From positions 38,464 through 102,463 of the forward strand of contig JAVVEW010000002.1 of assembly GCA_032251045.1 (NCBI GenBank): a DNA stretch of 64,000 nucleotides, written 5' to 3'. The stretch is from JAVVEW01 sp032251045 (GTDB lineage Bacteria > Pseudomonadota > Gammaproteobacteria > Methylococcales > Methylomonadaceae). Below the pieces are notes generated by a model. That model saw only the letters and a list, made by a program, of their open reading frames with translations. It ran no database searches and was not told the origin of the DNA. Below are positions 1-8,917 of this stretch, one piece after another. Position 1 is the stretch's first letter. Each line of letters begins with the position of its first letter. A program made the translations under genes and the position numbers.

Positions 1-499
1 TGGCGATGTTACGGATCAATTCCATCATATTGACCGTTTTACCGACGCCGGCACCACCGAACAAACCGACTTTGCCGCCTTTAGCGAACGGACAGACCAA
101 GTCGATGACTTTAATGCCGGTTTCCAGTAATTCGTTGGCCGCGGCTTGCTCTTCGTAAGAAGGTGCTTCGCGATGGATAGCCCAACGATCTTGTTCGCCG
201 ATGGCGCCTTTCTCATCGATAGGCTCACCGAGCACATTCATGATTCGCCCTAAAGTCTCTTTACCTACCGGTACGGAGATAGGTTTTCCGGTATTTTCAA
301 CCTTCAAACCACGGCTCAAACCATCCGAGCTACCCATGGCAATGGTACGCACCACGCCATCGCCCAGTTGTTGTTGTACTTCCAAAGTTAGGCCACGGTC
401 AGTGACTGTCAGCGCATCATAAACTTTTGGCAGATTTTCGCGTGGAAATTCGACATCCACCACCGCTCCGATAATCTGAACGATTTTACCCAAACTCAT
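1..499 (-). CDS. atpD: F1 ATP synthase beta subunit (3' part beyond window)
   Basis: Catalytic beta subunit of F1Fo ATP synthase, cut by the left edge; the first 166 codons are present. The start ATG at 499 gives MSLGKIVQIIGAVVDVEFP, the usual beta N-terminal barrel. The Walker A loop GGAGVGKT followed by VNMMELI lies at the very edge of the window. It sits 45 bp after atpG in the same direction, as in standard atpIBEFHAGDC operons, so atpC is expected just outside. The family call is certain; only the C-terminal domain cannot be inspected. Confidence 0.97.
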   Translation of the reverse strand, partial: MSLGKIVQIIGAVVDVEFPRENLPKVYDALTVTDRGLTLEVQQQLGDGVVRTIAMGSSDGLSRGLKVENTGKPISVPVGKETLGRIMNVLGEPIDEKGAIGEQDRWAIHREAPSYEEQAAANELLETGIKVIDLVCPFAKGGKVGLFGGAGVGKTVNMMELIRNIA

Positions 500-544
500 T
501 TTGTCGTCCTCTTGTAAACTTGATGTGTCAATTCAGTGCCAGAC

Positions 545-1408
545 TTATACGGCAGCGGCGCCCGCGACGATTTCGGAAATTTCTTGCGTAATCGCGGCTT
601 GCCGGGCTTTGTTGTAAACCAATTGCAACTCTTTAATAAGTTTGCCGGCATTATCGGACGCGCTTTTCATGGCCACCATGCGCGCCGCTTGCTCACAGGC
701 ATTATTTTCAACCAGGCCCTGATAGACCAATGACTCGATGTAGCGCAACAACAAAGCGTCCAGGGTTTCCTTAGCGTCCGGTTCGTAGATATAGTCCCAA
801 TGTCCGGTCAATTCATCGCTGATCTGATCGGTTGCTACCGGCAGTAGAGAATGAACCGTGGGCTTTTGGGTCATGGTATTTACAAATTCGTTATAAACCA
901 CATGCAAGGCATCGATCCGGCCTGCATCATAGGCATCGAGCATGATCTTGATGACACCAATAATATCTTCAAGATGTGGACTGTCACCTAGCTTACCCAC
1001 CTGACCTAACAAGTTGGTTTGTAAACGCGCAAAAAAACTGGCTGCCTTGCTGCCAATGGTGCAAACATCAACTTCAATACCTTGCTGATCCCATTCGCGC
1101 AAATGTTTCAAAGTTTGTCTGAACAGATTGGCATTGAGACCACCGCACAATCCCCGATCCGATGAAATCACGATCAAACCAACGCGTTTGATTTCGCGTT
1201 CAACCAAATAGCTGTGTTTATATTCTGGATTTGCATGCGCCAAATGCTTAATGATTCGGGCAATTTTTTCAGAATAAGGACGCGAGGCCAGCATGCGATT
1301 TTGTGTTTTACGCATTTTGCTGGCCGCAACCATTTCCATCGCTCGGGTAATTTTCTGAGTATTTTTGATACTCGTGATTTTGGTGCGTATTTCCTTACCG
1401 ACAGCCAT
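545..1408 (-). CDS. atpG: F1 ATP synthase gamma subunit
   Basis: Central rotor stalk of F1, transmitting Fo rotation to the catalytic alpha3beta3 ring. The product is 287 residues, the typical length. The N-terminal helix carries the conserved pattern KEIRTKITSIKNTQKITRAM, the middle has SDRGLCGGLNAN, and the C-terminal helix ends in ARQAAITQEISEIVAGAAA. All are hallmark gamma segments. It follows atpA by 9 bp and precedes atpD, so it is co-transcribed in the atp operon. No anomaly is visible. Confidence 0.98.
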   Translation of the reverse strand: MAVGKEIRTKITSIKNTQKITRAMEMVAASKMRKTQNRMLASRPYSEKIARIIKHLAHANPEYKHSYLVEREIKRVGLIVISSDRGLCGGLNANLFRQTLKHLREWDQQGIEVDVCTIGSKAASFFARLQTNLLGQVGKLGDSPHLEDIIGVIKIMLDAYDAGRIDALHVVYNEFVNTMTQKPTVHSLLPVATDQISDELTGHWDYIYEPDAKETLDALLLRYIESLVYQGLVENNACEQAARMVAMKSASDNAGKLIKELQLVYNKARQAAITQEISEIVAGAAAV

Positions 1409-1417
1409 GTCTTAACC

Positions 1418-2959
1418 TCACCAGGCGTGTGTTTTGACGAAATGTTGTAAAGCTTCAGTTAAACGATCCCGAATACTGTCGTTATAGTCGCCTTTGCTGT
1501 TGATTTCCGTCATTAAATCAGCCTGCTCGGTTTTCATGTATTGCTGCATGGCCGCTTCGAAATCGCGCACTTTGGCCACTTCGACATCGTCCAGAAAGCC
1601 TTCATTCGCGGCAAATAACGAAACCGCCATTTCCGCCACTGACATCGGGCTGTATTGGTTTTGTTTCATCAATTCGGTAACCCGCTGACCGCGCTCGATC
1701 TGCTTGCGTGTACTTTCATCCAGATCCGATGCGAACTGCGCGAATGCCGCTAATTCCCGATATTGCGCCAAATCCAGACGAATACCGCCACCCAGCTTTT
1801 TGATGATTTTGGTCTGCGCCGCGCCACCAACCCGGGACACCGATAAACCGGCATTGACCGCAGGCCGAATACCGGCGTTGAACAAATTGGTTTCCAGAAA
1901 AATCTGACCGTCGGTAATCGAAATCACGTTGGTTGGAACAAACGCGGATACGTCGCCAGCCTGAGTTTCGATAATGGGCAGCGCGGTCAAAGAACCGGTT
2001 TTACCTTTTACTTTACCCTGGGTGAGTTTTTCGACTTCCTCTGCGTTAATTCTCGCAGCCCTTTCCAGTAAGCGCGAATGCAGATAGAACACATCCCCCG
2101 GATAAGCTTCACGGCCAGGTGGGCGGCGCAATAACAAGGAGACTTGACGATAAGCCCAGGCCTGCTTGGTCAGATCATCATAGATAATCAGTGCATCTTC
2201 GCCGCGATCACGGAAAAACTCGCCCATCGAACACCCCGTGTACGGGGCAATGAATTGCAAGGCTGCTGATTCGGAAGCCGATGCTGCAACAATGATGGTA
2301 TGTTCCATGGCGCCATGCTCTTCCAGCTTGCGCACTACGTTGGCAATTGACGACCGCTTCTGGCCGATGGCAACGTAAATACATTTGATGCCGGTACCTT
2401 TCTGGTTGATGATGGCATCGATCGCGATTGCGGTTTTACCGGTTTGTCGGTCGCCGATAATCAATTCCCGCTGGCCACGGCCAACCGGAATCATGGAGTC
2501 GATAGACTTCAGTCCGGTTTGCACCGGCTGATCCACTGACTGACGAGCGATAACACCGGGTGCGATTTTTTCGATGGGTGACGTTGTTTCAGCGTTGACA
2601 GCGCCCTTGCCATCGATAGGGTTGCCGAGGGCATCAACCACGCGCCCCAGCAAAGCCTCGCCGACCGGCACCTCAAGAATTCGACCTGTGCATTTCACAG
2701 GATCGCCTTCGGTGATGTGTTCATAGGAACCCAGGATCACAGCACCGACTGAATCGCGTTCAAGATTCAGGGCCATGCCGTAGGTATTGCCCGGAAACTC
2801 CAGCATTTCCCCTTGCATGGCATCGGACAAACCGTGCACTCGGACGATACCGTCGGTTACTGAAACAACGGTGCCTTCGGTATGGCTTTCCACATCCAGA
2901 TTGAAGTTTTCAATCTGCTGCTTGATCAGGCCGCTGATTTCTGATGGATTTAATTGCAT
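1418..2959 (-). CDS. atpA: F1 ATP synthase alpha subunit
   Basis: Non-catalytic nucleotide-binding alpha subunit of F1, 513 residues, the same length as in enterobacteria. The N-terminus MQLNPSEISGLIKQQIENF binds delta at the top of the stator. The Walker A motif GDRQTGKTA is intact, and SVSRVGGAAQ, the alpha signature, is present. The gene lies between atpH and atpG with short gaps (20 and 9 bp). Function and assignment follow from family knowledge and are unambiguous. Confidence 0.98.
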   Translation of the reverse strand: MQLNPSEISGLIKQQIENFNLDVESHTEGTVVSVTDGIVRVHGLSDAMQGEMLEFPGNTYGMALNLERDSVGAVILGSYEHITEGDPVKCTGRILEVPVGEALLGRVVDALGNPIDGKGAVNAETTSPIEKIAPGVIARQSVDQPVQTGLKSIDSMIPVGRGQRELIIGDRQTGKTAIAIDAIINQKGTGIKCIYVAIGQKRSSIANVVRKLEEHGAMEHTIIVAASASESAALQFIAPYTGCSMGEFFRDRGEDALIIYDDLTKQAWAYRQVSLLLRRPPGREAYPGDVFYLHSRLLERAARINAEEVEKLTQGKVKGKTGSLTALPIIETQAGDVSAFVPTNVISITDGQIFLETNLFNAGIRPAVNAGLSVSRVGGAAQTKIIKKLGGGIRLDLAQYRELAAFAQFASDLDESTRKQIERGQRVTELMKQNQYSPMSVAEMAVSLFAANEGFLDDVEVAKVRDFEAAMQQYMKTEQADLMTEINSKGDYNDSIRDRLTEALQHFVKTHAW

Positions 2960-2979
2960 GTTGTATTCTCACTCAGTCC

Positions 2980-3510
2980 TTAAAGCCTTTTCGCTAAATT
3001 TTGCAGCCGACCCTTCACCGAGCCATCGATGACTTTGTCACCCGCCCGGATTAACACCCCACCAATCAGGGAGCGGTCTTCATGCGCTCGGATTCGTATC
3101 GATTTACCAAAACGCCGCGTCAGGGCTTCGGTCAAATTTTGTTGCTCATGTTCGGATAACGGGAAGGCCGCGTACACATCCGTTTCGAGATAACCCTCAT
3201 GCTCGGCTCGCAGCGCTTCGAACAGCCTGGCGATTTCCGGCAGCAGACCGACACGACGATTGCGTATCAAAAGTTTCAGCAGGTTTTGACCTTCGCCATT
3301 CAGGTACGAGGCGGTCAACGATGTCAGTAAATCGCTCACCTGCTGCTTGCTGATTTTGGGATTATGTAATGCCTTGTTAATTAAGGCATCATCCGCAACC
3401 GCACTTAACAGCGCCAATTGTTCCGACCATTTGTCAAATGCCGTGTTTTGCAAAGCACAATGGTAAACAGCATGTGCATAGGGGCGTGCCAGAGTTGCCA
3501 ATTCAGTCAT
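2980..3510 (-). CDS. atpH: F1 ATP synthase delta subunit (OSCP)
   Basis: Delta subunit, joining the peripheral b stalk to the top of F1. The product is 176 residues. The N-terminal helical domain begins ELATLARPYAHAVY and the C-terminal domain has LIGGVLIRAGDKVIDGSVKG, the conserved OSCP motif. It is only 3 bp from the end of atpF and 20 bp before atpA, consistent with coupled translation within the atp operon. Confidence 0.97.
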   Translation of the reverse strand: MTELATLARPYAHAVYHCALQNTAFDKWSEQLALLSAVADDALINKALHNPKISKQQVSDLLTSLTASYLNGEGQNLLKLLIRNRRVGLLPEIARLFEALRAEHEGYLETDVYAAFPLSEHEQQNLTEALTRRFGKSIRIRAHEDRSLIGGVLIRAGDKVIDGSVKGRLQNLAKRL

Positions 3511-3513
3511 AAC

Positions 3514-3987
3514 CTAGCTCAGTTTTTGAGTAACATCGGACAACAAGGCGCTGTGCTTGGACTGATCGATCTCCGCCGCCAGTATTTTCTCAGCGGCCGA
3601 TAATGCCAATGCAGAAACCTCATCACGCAAATCTTCACGCGCATGCTGCATTTCCTGGTCTATTTGTGCCCGTGCTGCAACCAACAGCCGATCGCCCTCC
3701 TCTCGGGCAGAACGTTTCGATTCTTCGACGATCTCATTGGCGCGTTTTTGCGCTAAACCCACAATATCAGCCGACTCTGCTTTCGCTTCCCGCAAAACGC
3801 CTGACGCTCTTTTCTCGGCCAGCTCTAATTCGTGCTGGCCTTTTTCCGCAGCCGCCAAACCATCGGCGATCTTTTGCTTTCTGTCTTCTAAAGACTTCAG
3901 CAATGGCGGCCAGACATACTTCATGGTAAACCAAACCAGAAGCGCAAAAGTAATCATTTGCCCGATTAAGGTGGCGTTGATGCTCAT
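3514..3987 (-). CDS. atpF: Fo ATP synthase b subunit
   Basis: Peripheral stalk subunit b, 157 residues. One N-terminal membrane helix (about residues 5-27, MSINATLIGQMITFALLVWF) is followed by WPPLLKSLEDRKQKI and a long charged, alanine-rich coiled coil rich in E, K, R and A to the C-terminus, as expected for the dimeric stator. It sits between atpE and atpH. A single b gene is present, so the stalk should be a homodimer rather than the b/b' pair of photosynthetic bacteria. Confidence 0.97.
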   Translation of the reverse strand: MSINATLIGQMITFALLVWFTMKYVWPPLLKSLEDRKQKIADGLAAAEKGQHELELAEKRASGVLREAKAESADIVGLAQKRANEIVEESKRSAREEGDRLLVAARAQIDQEMQHAREDLRDEVSALALSAAEKILAAEIDQSKHSALLSDVTQKLS

Positions 3988-4031
3988 AACGAGGGCCCTA
4001 AGACTTTAATTTGGTAAAAAAAACGACCGGA

Positions 4032-4319
4032 TTAACCGCCAACGGCTTCTTTGATCGCAGACAGGAACGGGTTGGCAAAGGTAAAAAACAACGCCAAACC
4101 CACGCCGATCATGGTTACCGCATCGAGCAAACCCGCGACAATGAACATTTTAACCTGCAGCATCGGCACCATTTCCGGTTGACGCGCCGCGCCTTCCAAG
4201 AATTTGCCACCCAACAGACCGAAGCCAATCGCGGTACCTAACGCACCCAGCCCCAGAACCAAACCAACAGCAATGGCTGTCATGCCTTGTACTTCGGCAA
4301 TTAAAGATGCAATTTCCAT
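4032..4319 (-). CDS. atpE: Fo ATP synthase c subunit
   Basis: Proteolipid c subunit, forming the rotor ring. It has 95 residues and two membrane helices joined by the polar loop ARQPEM (R46-Q47-P48), which contacts gamma. The ion-binding carboxylate is D66 in LLDAVTMIGVG. Helix 1 has the glycine-rich repeat GLGALGTAIGFG. The acid is Asp, and the Q/E-S-T set of sodium-binding c rings is not seen, so a proton-coupled ring is inferred. Its place between atpB and atpF is standard. Confidence 0.97.
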   Translation of the reverse strand: MEIASLIAEVQGMTAIAVGLVLGLGALGTAIGFGLLGGKFLEGAARQPEMVPMLQVKMFIVAGLLDAVTMIGVGLALFFTFANPFLSAIKEAVGG

Positions 4320-4357
4320 GTAACCTCCAAATAGGTAATGTTATGTCAAAAGAGAAA

Positions 4358-5134
4358 TCAATGATCCTCGTGGGCCATGCTCAGATAGACAATGGTCAAA
4401 ACCATGAATATGAAGGCCTGCAAGGTGATAATCAGAATGTGAAAGACCGCCCACGGAAAGCTCAGCAATGGCTGTATAAACCAGGGCAATAAAGCGATGA
4501 GTATAAAGATCAATTCACCGGCATACAGGTTGCCGAATAAACGTAGTGCCAATGAAATCGGTTTGGCAAGCTCTTCGACCAGCTTCAACAGAAGGTTAAA
4601 AGGCATCAACCAAGGACCAAAGGGCTGAAATAACAGTTCTTTGGCAAATCCCCAAGGCCCTTTTATTTTCAAGCTATAGAAAATAATCAGGAAAAAAACC
4701 GAAAGAGACAGGGCAAAGGTACCATTCAGGTCGGTACTAGGCACCACACGCAGATAATCAATCCCCATTAACCCTGCCATTCCGGGCAGCAAGTCAACGG
4801 GAAAAAGATCCATGAAATTCCACAGAAACACCCAGCAGAAAATCGACAACGCCAGAGGCGCTATCAATGCGCTGCGGCCATGAAAACTGTCTTTGACCTG
4901 AGTGTCGACAAATTCAATCAGCATCTCGGCAAAATTTTGCAACAAACCCGGCACTTCCGGAGAAGCTTTTTCAGCGGCGGTTTTGAAAAACCAGATAAAC
5001 ACACCACCCAGAACCCAGGAAAAGAACAGCGTATCGAGGTGAATTGTCCAGAAACCCTCGCCAAAACTCAAGGGTGTCAGGTGGTGAACAATATAGCCGG
5101 TTGCTCCTTCGGGCGCGTGTGCTTCTGTTGCCAT
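4358..5134 (-). CDS. atpB: Fo ATP synthase a subunit
   Basis: Membrane subunit a, forming the two proton half-channels beside the c ring. The product is 258 residues with about five to six membrane helices. The essential arginine lies in SLALRLFGNLYAGELI, the family signature near the C-terminus, and KDSFHGRSALIAPLALSIF is the usual first-channel region. It follows atpI by 15 bp and precedes atpE by 38 bp. Assignment is unambiguous. Confidence 0.97.
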   Translation of the reverse strand: MATEAHAPEGATGYIVHHLTPLSFGEGFWTIHLDTLFFSWVLGGVFIWFFKTAAEKASPEVPGLLQNFAEMLIEFVDTQVKDSFHGRSALIAPLALSIFCWVFLWNFMDLFPVDLLPGMAGLMGIDYLRVVPSTDLNGTFALSLSVFFLIIFYSLKIKGPWGFAKELLFQPFGPWLMPFNLLLKLVEELAKPISLALRLFGNLYAGELIFILIALLPWFIQPLLSFPWAVFHILIITLQAFIFMVLTIVYLSMAHEDH

Positions 5135-5149
5135 GTGCTTAAAATCTCG

Positions 5150-5515
5150 TTAGTGGTTATCGGGCATCAGAAGTGCCCACCAGTACGCGGTTAACGCTGA
5201 CATATACCCCACCAACAGCGGGCCTATGTGCAGTTCGGGTAATTGCATGATAAAAAAAAACATCACCCCTGTTAATGTCAGTTTCAGCGCCTCGCCCGAG
5301 TAGAGCGTACGCAACATTTTTTTAGGGTCTTTAGCTCCGGCCCAATGAATGCGGCCGATAAAGCATAAATTCGGAATGAGCGCTGCCAAGCCGCCCAGCA
5401 AGGCCATTCGAGCCTGGCCGACACCGGCCAAAGCCAAGTAGACTGCCGCAATGATTGATACCAAAGCGACTTGCAACACAATGACCCGCCGGTAAACTGA
5501 GAAATGCTTGTGCAT
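5150..5515 (-). CDS. atpI: ATP synthase assembly protein I
   Basis: First gene of the atp operon. The product is a 121-residue membrane protein with four predicted helices and the Gly/Ala-rich segment ARMALLGGLAALIPN typical of AtpI. AtpI is known to help c-ring assembly and is not part of the finished enzyme. The start ATG at 5515 lies about 25 nt downstream of the predicted transcription start of the promoter at 5546-5574. No strong Shine-Dalgarno sequence precedes it, in keeping with the low level expected of an assembly factor. Confidence 0.9.
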   Translation of the reverse strand: MHKHFSVYRRVIVLQVALVSIIAAVYLALAGVGQARMALLGGLAALIPNLCFIGRIHWAGAKDPKKMLRTLYSGEALKLTLTGVMFFFIMQLPELHIGPLLVGYMSALTAYWWALLMPDNH

Positions 5516-5545
5516 GCTGCAAGTGTCATTGCGTAAAGCCCGAGA

Positions 5546-5574
5546 ATTATATAGCCCTGGTTATGGCAAATCAA
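5546..5574 (-). promoter_or_regulatory. Sigma70 promoter of the atp operon
   Basis: On the minus strand TTGATT (5574-5569) is followed by a 17-bp spacer and a consensus TATAAT (5551-5546). The spacing is ideal and the site lies directly upstream of atpI, leaving a 5' leader of about 25 nt. Seen in sequence; activity is inferred. Confidence 0.75.
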
Positions 5575-5749
5575 GCAGCGCCTGCTTTTAAGCATATCTT
5601 TACCCGCTCGATCATTGTCATCATGAGCGCTGTAGGCGTATGCAAAGTCTGCGGATGTAGACACACCGCGTCTTCGTCTGAATACCACCTTACGGCCTGC
5701 CTTAAGGCACTGCAACTGGCATAATTCAAGAATGGCGATGGTCGGGATA

Positions 5750-5779
5750 TTACGCAAATGCGCCACGCCTCGCTATAAT
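5750..5779 (+). promoter_or_regulatory. Probable trp operon promoter
   Basis: TATAAT at 5774-5779 lies 18 bp after a weak -35 match TTACGC (5750-5755). Transcription would begin near 5786, about 25 nt before the trpE ATG at 5811. This leader is too short to hold a Trp-rich leader peptide and attenuator. The -10 is strong and the -35 poor, so an activator or upstream element may contribute. Confidence 0.55.
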
Positions 5780-5810
5780 AGCGGGTTTATATCGATCACA
5801 ACCTAACCCA

Positions 5811-7298
5811 ATGACGCCTGAATATTTCCATGCCTTGGCGGAACAAGGTTTCAATCGCATCCCGGTCAGCCGGCAAATACTGGCCGACCTGGATACGCCG
5901 TTAAGCGCCTACATGAAATTGGCGAAAGGCCCTTATGCCTATTTATTTGAGTCGGTACATGGCGGCGAACGCTTTGGTCGCTACTCGATCATTGGCCTAC
6001 CCTGCCACAGCGTGGTGAAGGTTTATGGCCGTCTGGTGCAGGTCGAATGTGATGGTGTCTGTGTGGAACACCACCCTGACACCGACCCGATAACTTTTAT
6101 CGCAGACTTCAAACAACGTTTCCGGGTACCTGACTTGCCTGAATTACCCCGCTTTAACGGTGGACTGGTCGGCTATTTTGGCTACGAAACCATTCGCTAC
6201 CTGGAGCCTAAACTGAATCTTCCAGACAAGCCGGATGCCTTGCAAACACCGGATATTTTGCTGATGGTTTCGGATGAACTGGTGGTGTTTGATAATGTCT
6301 CGGGCAAACTCTGGCTACTTACTCATGCCGACCCCAGCCAGGAAGACGCGTATCCGACCGCACAACAGCGCCTGGATGCTTTGGAGCATCAACTGAATGC
6401 GTCCTGGCAACCGCCCGTGGCGGCACCTAAAGCCACACAGGTTGCTGAATCTGAATTCGTATCTGGCTTTACCCGCTCAGGGTTCGAGCAAGCAGTCGCC
6501 CGCATCAAGCAATACATTGTTGACGGTGATGTCATGCAGGTGGTGCTGTCACAGCGCTTATCCATCCCCTACCCTGCGGACGCTTTGGATTTATACCGGG
6601 CACTACGCTGCCTGAATCCCTCCCCTTACCTTTATTTCCTGAACCTGGGCGATTTTCAAGTGGTGGGCTCGTCTCCGGAAATTCTGGTACGCCTGGAAGA
6701 TGATAGAGTCACCGTCCGGCCCATCGCCGGCACCCGTCCGCGCGGCAGCACGCCAGAACACGACCTGGCGCTGGAACAGGATCTATTAGCCGACCCTAAA
6801 GAATGCGCCGAACATCTGATGCTGATTGATCTAGGCCGTAACGACGCCGGTCGAGTGGCTAACATTGGCAGCGTACAATTAACCGAACGGATGATTGTCG
6901 AACGTTATTCTCATGTCATGCATATTGTTTCCAATGTCACGGGCAAAATTCAACCTGGTCGCGATGCCTTCGACGTGCTTAAGGCCACTTTTCCAGCCGG
7001 CACGGTCAGTGGCGCACCGAAAATTCGTGCCATGGAAATCATTGACGAACTGGAACCGGTCAAGCGCGGCATTTACTCTGGCGCAGTCGGTTACCTGGCC
7101 TGGAATGGCGATCTCGACCTGGCTATTGCCATACGCACCGCGGTAATCAAGGATCAAACGCTGAACATTCAGGCGGGTGCCGGCATTGTGCATGATTCAG
7201 TACCGGCCAATGAATGGGAAGAGACGATGAACAAGGGACGCGCCATTTTCCGGGCCGTCAGCATGGCTGTCGCCGGCTTGAAAGGAGAGCACGCATGA
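5811..7298 (+). CDS. trpE: Anthranilate synthase component I
   Basis: Converts chorismate to anthranilate using ammonia supplied by TrpG; first step of tryptophan synthesis. The product is 495 residues. The N-terminal allosteric element LFES (in AYLFESVHGGERFGRYS) corresponds to the LLES tryptophan-binding site, so feedback inhibition is likely. The catalytic C-terminal part has PIAGTRPRG, DPKECAEHLMLIDLGRND and FPAGTVSGAPKIRAMEII. The TGA overlaps the trpG ATG as ATGA. These motifs do not separate TrpE from PabB, but the downstream trpG, trpD and trpC settle the role. Confidence 0.96.
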   Translation: MTPEYFHALAEQGFNRIPVSRQILADLDTPLSAYMKLAKGPYAYLFESVHGGERFGRYSIIGLPCHSVVKVYGRLVQVECDGVCVEHHPDTDPITFIADFKQRFRVPDLPELPRFNGGLVGYFGYETIRYLEPKLNLPDKPDALQTPDILLMVSDELVVFDNVSGKLWLLTHADPSQEDAYPTAQQRLDALEHQLNASWQPPVAAPKATQVAESEFVSGFTRSGFEQAVARIKQYIVDGDVMQVVLSQRLSIPYPADALDLYRALRCLNPSPYLYFLNLGDFQVVGSSPEILVRLEDDRVTVRPIAGTRPRGSTPEHDLALEQDLLADPKECAEHLMLIDLGRNDAGRVANIGSVQLTERMIVERYSHVMHIVSNVTGKIQPGRDAFDVLKATFPAGTVSGAPKIRAMEIIDELEPVKRGIYSGAVGYLAWNGDLDLAIAIRTAVIKDQTLNIQAGAGIVHDSVPANEWEETMNKGRAIFRAVSMAVAGLKGEHA

Positions 7299-7885
7299 GC
7301 GGTAAACGTCTGGTAATGATCGATAACTACGATTCGTTCACCTACAATCTGGTGCAATATTTTGGCGAACTCGGCGCACAGGTCACCGTGGTGCGCAATG
7401 ATGAAATGGATTTGTCGGCACTGGAACAACTCCGCCCCGACTGCCTGGTTATCTCACCCGGCCCATGCACGCCCAAACAAGCGGGTATTTCCGTACCTGC
7501 GATTCAGGCGTTTGCCGGTCGGTTACCCATTCTGGGCGTTTGCCTGGGTCACCAAAGCATTGCCGAGGCATTCGGTGGCCGGATTGTTCATGCCAAAGCG
7601 ATCATGCACGGCAAGACCTCGCCGGTTTATCACGCCGACACTGGCGTATTTCGAGGCCTTGCCAACCCCTTTACCGCGACCCGTTATCACTCACTGGTTA
7701 TTGAGCAAGCGAGTCTGCCGGAGGCCTTGGAAGTCACCGCCTGGACCTCGGACGAACATGGTGCCATCGATGAAATCATGGGCATTCGCCACCGGCAGCT
7801 CGCTATCGAAGGCGTGCAGTTCCACCCGGAATCGATCTTAACCGAACACGGCCACGATTTACTGCGCAATTTTCTGGAGAGTTAA
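7295..7885 (+). CDS. trpG: Anthranilate synthase glutamine amidotransferase
   Basis: Class I glutamine amidotransferase delivering ammonia to TrpE, 196 residues. The start chosen is the ATG at 7295 (MSGKRLVMIDNYDSFTYNL), since it overlaps the trpE stop as ATGA and has AAAGGAGAG at 7281-7289. A longer in-frame opening upstream lies inside trpE. The catalytic triad is visible: Cys in GVCLGHQSI, His and Glu in FHPESILTEHG. In some bacteria this subunit is shared with PabB as PabA; position between trpE and trpD favours TrpG. Confidence 0.95.
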   Translation: MSGKRLVMIDNYDSFTYNLVQYFGELGAQVTVVRNDEMDLSALEQLRPDCLVISPGPCTPKQAGISVPAIQAFAGRLPILGVCLGHQSIAEAFGGRIVHAKAIMHGKTSPVYHADTGVFRGLANPFTATRYHSLVIEQASLPEALEVTAWTSDEHGAIDEIMGIRHRQLAIEGVQFHPESILTEHGHDLLRNFLES

Positions 7886-7888
7886 GCC

Positions 7889-8917
7889 ATGGTCTTTGCC
7901 GACTGTTTGCACGCCTTAATGACCAAACAACCTTTGTCAGGGCCAGATATGCAGCGCCTGATGGGCCAGGTCATGTCTGGCGAACTCAGTGGCGCGCAAA
8001 TCGGCGCGTTATTGGTCGCGTTGCGCGTCAAAGGTGAAACGGTCACCGAAATCAGTGCCGCGGCGCAAGTACTGCGCGAACACGCCACGCCCTTAAAAAT
8101 CAAGGACAACACCCATCTGGTTGATACCTGTGGCACCGGTGGTGATGGCGCTAACACCTTCAATGTCTCCACCGCCAGTGCCTTGGTGGTTGCGGCCGCC
8201 GGCGGCAAAGTCGCCAAGCATGGCAATCGCTCGGTTTCCAGCCGATCCGGCAGCGCCGACGTGTTAGAGCTGGCAGGCGTCAATCTGGATTTAACCCCCG
8301 ATCAAGTGGTCGCTTGTATCGAGCAAATCGGCTTTGGCTTTCTGTTCGCACCCAAATATCATCAAGCGTTACGCCATGTCGCTCAGGTACGCCGCGAACT
8401 GGGTGTGCGCACCTTATTCAACTTACTTGCCCCCATGGCCAATCCTGCCGGCGCACGCCGTCAGCTCATCGGTGTTTATGGCCGCAAATGGCTGAAACCT
8501 GTGGCCGAAGCCTTGCAACAACTGGGCAGCGAGCATGTCTTGGTGGTTCATGCCGAGGATGGCCTGGATGAAATCAGCATTGCCGCATCCACACAAGTGG
8601 CAGAACTGCGACATGGCCATATCAATACCTACAGCATCACGCCCAGTCAATTTGGCATCAGCAAGGGTGCATTGTCCGAGCTTGCCGTTGAAAATGCAGC
8701 AGACAGCCTGGCATTGCTGCGCAAAGCCTTAGCCGGCGAAACCGGGCCGTGGCTGGATATCGTTGCCCTGAATGCCGGCGCGGCAATTTATGTTGCGGGC
8801 TTGAGCGATAACCTGGCTTCCGGCATCCGCACCGCCTCGCACATACTCGACCAAGGCCAAGCCTTGCGCAAACTTCAAGACCTGATTACTTTTTCCCAAT
8901 CATTCTCGCCATCATGA
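7889..8917 (+). CDS. trpD: Anthranilate phosphoribosyltransferase
   Basis: Transfers phosphoribose from PRPP to anthranilate, the second tryptophan step. The product is 342 residues. The PRPP-binding glycine-rich loop CGTGGDGANTFNVST is intact, and KHGNRSVSSRSGSADVLE, the conserved Mg-PRPP region, follows. GGAGAG lies just upstream of the ATG, only 3 nt after trpG. The 3' end overlaps trpC by 4 nt. Standard single-domain enzyme, not fused to TrpG. Confidence 0.97.
   Translation: MVFADCLHALMTKQPLSGPDMQRLMGQVMSGELSGAQIGALLVALRVKGETVTEISAAAQVLREHATPLKIKDNTHLVDTCGTGGDGANTFNVSTASALVVAAAGGKVAKHGNRSVSSRSGSADVLELAGVNLDLTPDQVVACIEQIGFGFLFAPKYHQALRHVAQVRRELGVRTLFNLLAPMANPAGARRQLIGVYGRKWLKPVAEALQQLGSEHVLVVHAEDGLDEISIAASTQVAELRHGHINTYSITPSQFGISKGALSELAVENAADSLALLRKALAGETGPWLDIVALNAGAAIYVAGLSDNLASGIRTASHILDQGQALRKLQDLITFSQSFSPS

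Noticed and set aside
5284..5766. A 160-codon minus-strand frame upstream of and overlapping atpI
   Set aside because: It runs across the atp and trp promoters in another frame than atpI, has no family motif and is a shadow of atpI.
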